From positions 1 through 9,881 of the forward strand of contig CAYUIY010000073.1 of the NCBI GenBank assembly GCA_964444915.1: a stretch of 9,881 bases of DNA, written 5' to 3'. Positions 1-7,400 of the stretch are shown here, one piece after another. Each line of letters begins with the position of its first letter. Within the stretch, counting starts at the first letter, position 1. The DNA comes from Anaerorudis sp964444915. GTDB taxonomy: Bacteria; Bacteroidota; Bacteroidia; Bacteroidales; Dysgonomonadaceae. Both the position numbers and the translations under genes were made by a program. A model generated the notes under the pieces. That model had not been told where the DNA came from. It ran no database searches and saw only the letters and a list, made by a program, of their open reading frames with translations.

Positions 1-8
1 AATCATTT

Positions 9-1583
9 ATGACATTACAAAAAGAAATACAACGCAGACGAACATTTGCTATTATCAGTCACCCCGATGCGGGGAAAACCACCTTAACAGAAAAATTGCT
101 TCTCTACGGAGGAGCTATCCACGTGGCCGGCGCCGTAAAATCGAACAAGATAAAAAAAACGGCGACATCGGACTGGATGGAAATCGAAAAACAACGGGGA
201 ATATCGGTAGCAACCTCAGTAATGGGGTTCGAATACAACAATTTCAAAATCAATATCCTCGATACACCCGGCCACCAAGACTTTGCCGAAGATACATTTC
301 GCACCCTGACCGCAGTTGATAGCGTAATCATCGTCATAGATGCCGCCAAAGGAGTAGAAATGCAGACACGAAAACTCATGGAAGTCTGCCGGATGCGCCA
401 TACACCCGTCATGGTTTTTGTCAACAAGTTGGATCGCGAAGGGAAAGACCCTTTCGACCTGCTCGATGAACTGGAAAAAGAGCTGCACATCAACGTACGA
501 CCGCTAAGTTGGCCTATCGAAATGGGAAAACGGTTTAAGGGAGTGTACAATCTTTACAAAAACCGGCTCGATCTGTATAAACCCGGCAAGCAAACCCTTA
601 CCGAATCGGTAACCATCGATATAAATTCGCCTGAGCTAGAAAAACATATTGGTAATCCATTGGCAAAAAGACTGCGTGACGATGTCATGCTTATCACCGA
701 GGTATATCCTTCATTTAATCGTGAAGATTACCTTGCAGGTAAACTTGCTCCGGTATTTTTCGGATCGGCATTGTACAATTTTGGCGTTAAAGAATTGCTC
801 GATTGTTTTGTAGATATCGCACCTTCGCCACGTCCGGTAAAAGCCGAAGAACGTATTGTAAACCCATACGAAGAACCTTTCACGGGGTTCGTCTTTAAGA
901 TTCATGCCAACATGGACCCCAACCATCGTTCGTGTATAGCCTTCGTAAAAGTGTGTTCGGGCAAATTCGAACGAAATGTAAATTACAAACATGTTCGTTA
1001 CAACCGAATGATGAAGTTTTCGTCACCCACAGCTTTCATGGCTCAGAAAAAAGAAGTTGTGGACGAAGCCTACGCAGGAGATATTGTTGGACTGCCCGAT
1101 AACGGCAATTTCAAAATCGGCGATACCCTCACGGCCGGAGAAATCCTGCATTTTAAAGGATTGCCCAGTTTTTCGCCCGAAATGTTCAAATACATCGAAA
1201 ATGCCAATCCCATGAAAGCAAAGCAATTGCATAAAGGAATCGAACAACTGATGGATGAAGGGGTAGCCCAATTGTTTACTCATCAGTTTAACGGCAGGAA
1301 AATCATCGGGACGGTAGGACAACTGCAGTTCGAAGTCATCCAATACCGCCTATTGCACGAATACGGAGCGCAATGCCGGTGGGAGCCGCTCAATCTTTAT
1401 AAAGCATGCTGGATTGAAAGTGACGATGAAAAAGAATTGGAAGAATTTAAAAAACGAAAATTCCTTTACATGGCTTACGACAAAGAAGGGAGGGATGTTT
1501 TTCTTGCCGAGTCGAAATACATCCTCACAATGGCACAACAAGATTTCAAAAACATCCGTTTTCACTTTAATTCTGAATTTTGA
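9..1583 (+). CDS. prfC: Peptide chain release factor 3 (RF3), translational GTPase
   Basis: RF3 is the cytoplasmic GTPase that removes RF1 or RF2 from the ribosome after peptide release. The 524-residue product has the usual length of the family. The GTPase motifs are all visible: P-loop HPDAGKTT at residues 18-25, switch I RGISV at 63-67, DTPGH at 85-89 and NKLD at 139-142. Domain II and the RF3 C-terminal domain follow, with a translation-factor barrel segment near residues 290-380. The ATG at 9 is a natural start because the family begins a few residues before the P-loop region; only eight bases precede it in the window, so upstream context is not visible. The C-terminus (ending NSEF) looks complete. 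Base composition is near 45-48% GC by eye, higher than the susC barrel downstream. It is probably not functionally linked to the uptake locus. Identity is firm from motifs and length; distinction from EF-G rests on the short length and HPDAGKTT P-loop. Confidence 0.96.
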   Translation: MTLQKEIQRRRTFAIISHPDAGKTTLTEKLLLYGGAIHVAGAVKSNKIKKTATSDWMEIEKQRGISVATSVMGFEYNNFKINILDTPGHQDFAEDTFRTLTAVDSVIIVIDAAKGVEMQTRKLMEVCRMRHTPVMVFVNKLDREGKDPFDLLDELEKELHINVRPLSWPIEMGKRFKGVYNLYKNRLDLYKPGKQTLTESVTIDINSPELEKHIGNPLAKRLRDDVMLITEVYPSFNREDYLAGKLAPVFFGSALYNFGVKELLDCFVDIAPSPRPVKAEERIVNPYEEPFTGFVFKIHANMDPNHRSCIAFVKVCSGKFERNVNYKHVRYNRMMKFSSPTAFMAQKKEVVDEAYAGDIVGLPDNGNFKIGDTLTAGEILHFKGLPSFSPEMFKYIENANPMKAKQLHKGIEQLMDEGVAQLFTHQFNGRKIIGTVGQLQFEVIQYRLLHEYGAQCRWEPLNLYKACWIESDDEKELEEFKKRKFLYMAYDKEGRDVFLAESKYILTMAQQDFKNIRFHFNSEF

Positions 1584-1837
1584 TATTACCACGAATTGTC
1601 ATGGGATATGCTTGAAAAAAATATTAACATTTTCCTGCATATCCCAATATAATTAAGGAATCAATCTTAAAAAAATGATAAAGCTCGCCAAACAAATTGT
1701 GTTATACAATTGTTATATATTATTGATATAATATAAAATGAAAATCATCTCCGTTAGTTCAATTGTGAGATGTTGTACGAGGTTCTTTATGAAGATTAAT
1801 TGATGGATAAATAATAAATATCCTAAAATAGAGGGGT
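1584..1837. other. AT-rich intergenic region between prfC and the hydrolase gene
   Basis: Very AT-rich, with stop codons in all three + frames and no recognisable protein. I looked for a displaced sigma-2 (N-terminal) part of the broken sigma factor gene and found none. It holds the inverted repeat after prfC and a TA-rich stretch around 1710-1738 that could include the hydrolase promoter, but I found no clean Bacteroides-type -33/-7 pair (TTTG and TAnnTTTG). Confidence 0.5.
1602..1646 (+). terminator. Inverted repeat after prfC, possible terminator
   Basis: A perfect 10-bp inverted repeat pairs 1602-1611 (TGGGATATGC) with 1637-1646 (GCATATCCCA). The 25-nt loop can pair further: GAAAA at 1614-1618 with TTTTC at 1630-1634, across a two-by-two internal loop. 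It starts 18 bases after the prfC stop, which fits a transcript end. There is no T-run after it on the + strand, so it is not a classic intrinsic terminator; it could instead stabilise the mRNA 3' end or be an operator. Structure is seen; role is inferred. Confidence 0.4.
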
Positions 1838-2581
1838 ATGAAACATTACTTAAATTTAAAACCTTTTTTTATGATCCTGGCAATTCTCCCGACCTTTACA
1901 ATAAAAGGTAATTCATACGAAACGGATACCTTCAAAACGAAGAACAATCACGAAGTGGCGATTACTTTCATTAAACATGGAAGCCTTGCGCTTACATTCA
2001 ACCATTTATCTATCCAGGTTGATCCGGTTTCCATGTATGCCAACTATTCAACTTTCCCCAAAGCCGACATAATCTTAATTACGCACGAACATGATGATCA
2101 TTTCGATCCTAAAGCCATCAAAACGTTATCAAAAGAAAACACGCTACTCATCATGAACGAAGCAAGTGCAAAAAAATTGGGAAATCCAAAAGCTAAAATA
2201 ATGAAAAACGGCGACAAAATTAAAGTATCGGATCAAATCTCTATAGAAGCTGTTCCGGCATACAATACAACACCGGGGAGAGAGCAATTCCATCCGCATC
2301 ATCGTGACAATGGTTATGTCCTGACCATTGATGGGCTAAGGATTTACATTGCCGGCGACACCGAAGACATTCCCGAAATGAAAAACCTGAAAAATATCGA
2401 CATTGCTTTCCTTCCGGTGAATCAACCTTACACCATGACTGTTACGCAGGCTGTAAACGCCGCCAAAATGTTTTCGCCAAAAATTCTCTATCCCTATCAT
2501 TTTGGAAATACCAACATAAAACCATTGAAAGAAGCATTGAAAAACAGCGGTATAGAAGTCCGATTAAGAAAAATGGAATAA
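1838..2581 (+). CDS. Exported MBL-fold metal-dependent hydrolase (UlaG-like)
   Basis: A 247-residue metallo-beta-lactamase-fold protein of the UlaG-like group (COG2220 type). The metal-binding motif HxHxDH is intact as HEHDDH at residues 83-88. Other hallmarks are the substrate-side segment FHPHHRDNGYV at 151-161, AGDT at 172-175 with the bridging-metal aspartate D174, and the late histidine H221 in YPYHF. Residues 1-25 have a basic start and a hydrophobic stretch (FFMILAILPTF), so a signal peptide is likely and the enzyme would act in the periplasm or be surface-exposed. The family is hydrolytic but its substrates vary widely, so none is assigned. The start ATG follows GAGGGG at 1831-1836 with only one base between, too close for a normal Shine-Dalgarno. 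The C-terminus looks complete, yet the sigma factor fragment follows with no gap, so the gene has lost its own downstream flank or was joined there by rearrangement. GC is near 40%. Confidence 0.9.
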   Translation: MKHYLNLKPFFMILAILPTFTIKGNSYETDTFKTKNNHEVAITFIKHGSLALTFNHLSIQVDPVSMYANYSTFPKADIILITHEHDDHFDPKAIKTLSKENTLLIMNEASAKKLGNPKAKIMKNGDKIKVSDQISIEAVPAYNTTPGREQFHPHHRDNGYVLTIDGLRIYIAGDTEDIPEMKNLKNIDIAFLPVNQPYTMTVTQAVNAAKMFSPKILYPYHFGNTNIKPLKEALKNSGIEVRLRKME

Positions 2582-2822
2582 TATTCTGAATAATTTATCC
2601 ACAGAATGGGAATTTGCAGAAGCCGAATTAACCGAACTCATCAAAAAAGCCATGGAAAAATTACCGCCCCGCTGTCGCGAGATATTCCATCTCAGTCGTT
2701 TTGAAGGAAAGAATAATGCCACCATAGCCCAAATGCTGGGCATATCGAAAAGAACTGTCGAACTCCAAATCAGCAACGCCTTGAAAATATTACGTACCGA
2801 GCTAAAAGATTATTGGCTGTAG
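2582..2822 (+). pseudogene. Truncated ECF sigma factor (sigma-4 region only), FecI-like
   Basis: The frame ending with TAG at 2820-2822 encodes a clear ECF sigma region 4. It reads KLPPRCREIFHLSRFEG, then AQMLGISKRTVELQISNALKIL, the helix-turn-helix that contacts the -35 element, then RTELKDYWL. The frame is open from 2568, inside the hydrolase gene, but has no ATG before 2652. Intact FecI-like factors have roughly 180-200 residues; here about 70-80 remain and the whole sigma-2 domain (-10 recognition, core polymerase binding) is missing. The likely junction is within 2570-2600, at the hydrolase stop. The remaining part has no stops or frameshifts, so the loss is recent or the fragment is still used. 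From ATG 2652 it could make a 56-residue sigma-4-only protein. Its position before fecR and susCD is the normal place for the cognate sigma gene. Calling it a pseudogene is inference; the missing N-terminus is seen. Confidence 0.82.
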
Positions 2823-2935
2823 TTTTCCGGCAGAAACAAAACAAATTTTTATCTCCCTTTCGAAAAAAGAGGTTAAAGCAAAAGAAAATTTTATCTATTT
2901 TCGGAAAACGCGCTTTAACACTAACTAACTAGATT

Positions 2936-2970
2936 CCTCCTTCGGAAAGTCCGACGAGAGGTAAAAAAAA
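2936..2970 (+). repeat. TCCGACG repeat, copy 1 (hairpin-forming)
   Basis: Core TCCGACG at 2950-2956, preceded by CGGAAAG and followed by a GAGAGG segment and a run of eight A. TCGGA (2942-2946) pairs with TCCGA (2950-2954) over a three-base loop, with possible outer pairing of CCTC to GAGG. The A-run, not a T-run, follows the hairpin on the + strand, so it does not look like an intrinsic terminator. Confidence 0.5.
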
Positions 2971-2983
2971 TAATATCCTATTT

Positions 2984-3007
2984 CTGAAAATCCGACGGGC
3001 AAAAAAA
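2984..3007 (+). repeat. TCCGACG repeat, copy 2 (no hairpin)
   Basis: Core TCCGACG at 2991-2997, preceded by CTGAAAA and followed by GGC and a run of seven A. It aligns with copies 1 and 3 in both the core and the A-run, but the left arm CTGAAA no longer pairs with the core. The core begins 41 bases after that of copy 1. Confidence 0.45.
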
Positions 3008-3106
3008 CGGATTCTTTTGCGCAAAAACAGCCTTGGTTTGCCGGAAGTTCGCTTTTATTTGTTAAAGAATATGATCAAGATGAAGGTAAATCAAAATTTT
3101 TGTATA

Positions 3107-3137
3107 CGTCGGGAAATCCGACGGAGGATAAAAAAAT
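3107..3137 (+). repeat. TCCGACG repeat, copy 3 (hairpin-forming)
   Basis: Core TCCGACG at 3117-3123. CGTCGG (3107-3112) pairs perfectly with CCGACG (3118-3123) across the loop GAAAT, the best hairpin of the three. GAGGAT and a run of seven A follow, as in copy 1. The core begins 126 bases after that of copy 2. It lies about 100 bases upstream of the fecR start, so it would sit in the 5' leader of fecR if transcription starts upstream. Confidence 0.5.
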
Positions 3138-3227
3138 TTTTCCATCTAAAACATATGTGTTTTATCGTGCTGAGTTGTCTTTATGATACAAGGCAAAGAC
3201 TTTTTGCCATTTTTATATAAAGACAAA

Positions 3228-4280
3228 ATGAAGATTGAGTACGATTACGACATATTATTGGATGATTATTTTTCAGGAAAATTAAATGCCGACGAGAGAA
3301 AGCGTGTGGAAGAATGGAAAAATGCATCGGAAGAAAACCTTGCTGTTTTCTCAAATGCCGAAAAAGTATGGCATGCACTCGATCTTTTGGAAGAAATGAA
3401 AAAATACGATGCATGCAAAGCATTGGAAAAAGTCAACGACAAAATCGGAGAAATTTCTCATCGCAACAAAAAAAGATTCTTATTTTATTGGCAACGAATA
3501 GCTGCCGTTTTGCTAATCCCTTTACTCATTGCCACCCTTGGAATCTATTTTTTCCGTACGACAAAAACACCAACCACCCCAATTGTTTGGCAAACAATTT
3601 CTACTCCAAACGGAGTAAGATCGCAAATACAACTTCCGGACGGAACAACGGTATGGCTGAATTCCGGATCGAAACTCACCTACCCGTCCATTTTCTCTGC
3701 CAATGAACGAACGGTTCAACTGGCGGGAGAGGCATATTTTGAAGTAGCAAAAAACGAACAGAAACCTTTTTACGTGGATCTCGGTAAAGTTGGAATCGCC
3801 GTGACCGGCACAACTTTCAATGTTGCCCATTACTCGGATGAAAAACAAACGGAAGTCGTGCTGACATCAGGGAAAGTCAAACTTGTTGAACAGGAAGGAA
3901 ACAAGCGGCTCGATATAGCCGAGATGAAACCCGGAGAGAAGGCCGTTTACGAAGAATCTTCGCACAAAATTACCCTAGTTCAAACAGATACGGAAAAATA
4001 CACCTCATGGATCAACGGTTATCTTATTTTTAGAGACGATGTAATGACGGAAGTTGTCAAAAAACTCAGCCGTCAATTCAATGTAGACATCGAAATTGCG
4101 GATCCTGAAATCGCTCAATACGTTTATACGGCTACATTTAAAGATGAGACGCTAGAGCAGATACTCTTTCTTCTGCAAAAAACTTCTCCCATCTCTTATA
4201 CCATTCAGCCTGCAAAACAATTAAATAACGGGAGCTTCGAAACACAAAAAATCATTTTAAAAAAAGATAAAACACGATAA
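3228..4280 (+). CDS. FecR-family anti-sigma factor, inner membrane
   Basis: A transmembrane anti-sigma factor of the FecR family that holds an ECF sigma factor at the inner membrane and releases it on a signal from the outer-membrane transporter. From the ATG at 3228 it has 350 residues. Residues 1-80 are a charged cytoplasmic region (DYDILLDDYFSGKLNADE) that would bind the sigma factor. One membrane helix lies at about 88-110 (IAAVLLIPLLIATLGIYFF). The periplasmic FecR domain spans about 125-222, with LPDGTTVWLNSGSKLTYP and LAGEAYFEVAK, and a DUF4974-like domain at about 264-335 should contact the transporter STN domain. An in-frame ATG at 3183 would add 15 residues; I prefer 3228 because it follows an A-rich leader (AAAGACAAA) and family members begin just before the DYFSGK region. 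The adjacent sigma gene is truncated, so this FecR has lost its apparent partner. GC is near 41%. Confidence 0.93.
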   Translation: MKIEYDYDILLDDYFSGKLNADERKRVEEWKNASEENLAVFSNAEKVWHALDLLEEMKKYDACKALEKVNDKIGEISHRNKKRFLFYWQRIAAVLLIPLLIATLGIYFFRTTKTPTTPIVWQTISTPNGVRSQIQLPDGTTVWLNSGSKLTYPSIFSANERTVQLAGEAYFEVAKNEQKPFYVDLGKVGIAVTGTTFNVAHYSDEKQTEVVLTSGKVKLVEQEGNKRLDIAEMKPGEKAVYEESSHKITLVQTDTEKYTSWINGYLIFRDDVMTEVVKKLSRQFNVDIEIADPEIAQYVYTATFKDETLEQILFLLQKTSPISYTIQPAKQLNNGSFETQKIILKKDKTR

Positions 4281-4469
4281 ACCCTAAAAAAACCAATTGC
4301 CTATGATATAACCCTGAACACTCCTTACGTTTTCGCTACTTCTAGCCGAAAAAACATGTGAAAAATATCTGTGGAAAAAATTATTCTTTCCCGTGAAAAA
4401 CCTTTGCAGGTTGAACACTTGAAAGCAATCAAAGAAACTAAAAAAATTAATGTAAAACACATAAAGAAA
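4281..4469. other. Leader region between fecR and susC-like gene
   Basis: The gap between the fecR stop and the preferred susC ATG. An in-frame GTG at 4371 would extend the transporter by 33 mostly charged residues, which is an odd N-region for a signal peptide. A sigma-dependent promoter for susC is expected here in loci of this type, but I see only imperfect words (TACGTTTT at 4327-4334, AACCTTTG at 4399-4406), each one base off TAnnTTTG and without a matching upstream TTTG. No hairpin stands out. Confidence 0.4.
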
Positions 4470-7400
4470 ATGAGAAAAAAACAATCTCCAACCCTTTCCG
4501 GCTGGACATGGCTCCGGAAATCAACCATATCGCCAACGATAAAACTAATTGCCATTGCCATGTTAATACCGATGTTTCGGACATTTGCCTCAAATACCTA
4601 TGGAATGGATATTCAATTCACGCTTAAAATGGAAAATGTTCCCATGAAGAGAGTGCTCCGATCCATAGAAGAGCAAACCGAATTCACCTTTGTATACAAC
4701 AGCAAGCTGGTGGACGTAGACCAAAAAGTCAACATCGATGTTACCGACCGGCATATCAACGAAGTTTTGAACCAGCTCTTTGCCGGTACAAACATCAATT
4801 ATGAAATTATTGACCGCCATATCCTTCTTTCCAAAAAGAATGTCGATAATGAAATCTTGGCTCAACAACAACAAATTACTGTAAGAGGACAGGTGCGTGA
4901 TGCACAAGGCAACCCGTTGCCGGGTGTAACAGTAGTGGTAAAAGGCACGACCCAAGGAACGATCACCGATACAGAAGGTCGGTATTCTCTCTCTAACGTT
5001 CCGGGTAATGCAGTTTTGATATTTTCTTTTGTGGGAATGCAAACCGTGGAAATTGCCGCTGAAGGAAAACAGCAAATTGATGTTGTAATGGAAGAAGAAA
5101 CCATTGCGTTAGAAGAGATAGTAGCAGTAGGATATGGAACACAAAAAAAAGCAAACCTAACTGGTGCTACGACATCGGTGAATATGGATGATGTCTTAGG
5201 GGATCGGCCAGTAATAAATGCAGCAACTGCTTTACGAGGAATTATTCCTGGACTTCAAATTACTAGTGGAACCGGGGAACCAGGTGCTGCAAATACAATA
5301 AAAATCCGAGGAGCTATGGCATCAATTAATGGTGGGAGCCCTTTGATTTTAGTAGATAATGTAGAAATGAACATCAATATGATAAACCCAAATGACATTG
5401 AGAGTGTTGTTGTACTAAAAGACGCGGCTTCATCCGCAATTTATGGGGCAAGAGCTGCTTTTGGGGTTATTTTGATTACAACTAAAAAAGGACTAACCGA
5501 TAATAGATTTCATATTGACTATTCATGTAATTTTGCTGTTTCAACACCAAAAAATTTACCTAAAAAAGCAACGCCTCTTCAAACAGTAACTTTATTTAAG
5601 GATGTGGGGCTAACAAATTGGGGAAGCAATAATATTGACAAATGGATAGATTTATTAAAAGAATATGAAATGAATCCATCAATATATCCAGATGGTTTCA
5701 CAACTATCGACGGAGTAAGATACAATCTGCAAAGCCATAATTCAATAGATGATATGATGTCTTCTAATGGGTTTCAACAATCGTATAACGTATCAGCAAC
5801 GGGCGGAAGTTCTAAATCTTCTTATAGAATGTCAGTCGGATATATCGACGAAGATGGAATTTTAGTTACAAACAAAGATTCATACAATCGTTACAATATA
5901 GCTGGTTATGTTAATTCGAATGCTATAAGTTGGTTAAAACCAGAACTAGATATAAAATATGCTTCATCCAAACGTAAACTTCCTGAAACCAATGCTACAT
6001 ACGGAATATGGGGTTCAGCAATTGCATTTCATAGCTATTATCCGATTGGGACGACTGAAATAAATAATGTAGAATATAACTATAATTCTCCTTCTTATCT
6101 TATTAAAAAATCTTATCCAACAACAACAGATATTGATAACATTCGCTTATCGGGAAAAATCACCCTAATCCCTCTGAAAAATTTCAACATTATTGGTGAA
6201 TATACAATCAATAAACAATTTTATGAAAATATTAAATTTGATCCAATATTTACTTACATAAGAGCACAAGATAACATAATAGAAGATAGCACAACACCGG
6301 CAAATTCGAAATTTTATCACACAAGTGAAAAAAATACATATAACGCTCTAAATATATACAGTGAATATACATATCAATATAAACAAAATACTTTTAAATT
6401 AATGGCCGGATTTAATCAAGAAAAATATTATTGGCAGCAATTCTATGAAACAAGAGCCGAAATGATAAATCAAAATCTTCCATCAATTTCAGGTGGAGTT
6501 GGAGATATATATGTAGATGATGCTTATTCTGAATACAGTGTTAGAGGTGGATTTTATCGCTTCAATTATGATTATGCGGGAAAATATTTATTTGAAACAA
6601 ATGGCCGATATGATGGTTCCTCTAAATTTCCAAAAACATCTAGGTTTGGATTTTTCCCTTCTATCTCCGCAGGATGGCGAATAAGTGAAGAAAATTTCAT
6701 GAATTGGAGCAGAAACTGTATTAACAACCTAAAATTCAGAATTTCTTGGGGAAATATAGGAAATCAAAATATTGCCCCTTATTCATATGTTCCTTCTATG
6801 GCCCCATATGTAGCAAATTGGCTGGTGGATAATAATCGTGTATATACATTAGGAATGCCCTCCTTAGTTAGTAGTTCATTTACATGGGAAAAAGTTCAAA
6901 CATTGGATTTTGGGGTTGATTTAACCATGTTAAATAATCGTTTAAATGTTACTTATGACTGGTATCAAAGAGATACAAAAGATATGCTAGCAGAAGGTGC
7001 TGAACTTCCATCAGTTCTTGGGGCAAGTGCACCAAAAGAAAATGTAGCAAATTTGCAAACAAAAGGATGGGAATTATTTATTGGATGGCGAGATAAAATA
7101 AATAAAATAAATTATAATTTAGGATTTAATCTTTATGATTCAAAAACAAAAATCACAAAATTTGACAACCATGTTGGATTGCTTTCACAGTACTACGTGG
7201 GAATGAATGTAAATGAACAATGGGGATACACAACCGATAGATATTATACAGAAGATGATTTTAACACAGATGGTACATTAAAAAATGGAATCCCAAAAGT
7301 TGAAGGTTACACTCCGAATATAGGAGACGTGTTATATGTAGATTATGATGGCAATGGCATAATTAATAGTGGTTCAAATACTCTTGAAGACCCAGGTGAT

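Larger units (their letters stand above)
2823..3227. other. Non-coding gap between sigma remnant and fecR
   Basis: About 400 bases without a convincing gene. It contains three related repeat copies (annotated separately), an ACTAACTAACTAG stretch at 2921-2933 and several A-runs. A 67-codon open frame at 3017-3220 has no protein-like features and crosses a repeat copy. The fecR promoter should lie here if fecR is not read through from upstream, but the TTTG and TAnnTTTG-like words I found (for example 3037-3040 and 3054-3061) are spaced only 13 bases apart instead of about 19-21, so I do not call a promoter. Confidence 0.5.

Noticed and set aside
104..550. 148-codon minus-strand open frame inside prfC
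   Set aside because: It is the antisense shadow of the strongly conserved GTPase domain, which fully explains the sequence.
1695..1711. AATTGT/ACAATT inverted repeat upstream of the hydrolase as an operator
   Set aside because: Only six AT-rich pairs in a TA-rich region; expected by chance.
1584..1837. Displaced 5' half of the sigma factor gene between prfC and the hydrolase
   Set aside because: All three + frames are broken by many stops and no sigma-2 motif is visible.
3037..3061. TTTG and TTTATTTG as a Bacteroides-type promoter for fecR
   Set aside because: The -7 word is one base off TAnnTTTG and the gap to the TTTG is 13 bases, well short of the usual 19-21.
2936..3137. The TCCGACG hairpins as intrinsic terminators
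   Set aside because: An A-run follows the hairpins on the + strand, and on the minus strand the T-run comes before, not after, the hairpin, so neither strand has the required order.
2936..3137. The three repeats as a CRISPR array
   Set aside because: Shared core is only about 7-20 bases, spacings are unequal (41 and 126), and there is no cas gene.
3017..3220. 67-codon + strand open frame before fecR
   Set aside because: Its product is basic and low-complexity without a recognisable domain, it crosses repeat copy 3 and overlaps the alternative fecR start region; nothing supports it as a gene.
4371..4469. GTG at 4371 as the true start of the SusC-like protein
   Set aside because: It would put 33 highly charged residues before an already long signal peptide N-region; the ATG at 4470 after an A-rich leader fits the family better. 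Not excluded.
4590..5075. 161-codon minus-strand open frame inside susC
   Set aside because: It lies opposite the STN and CarboxypepD_reg-like coding region and has no protein-family features of its own.
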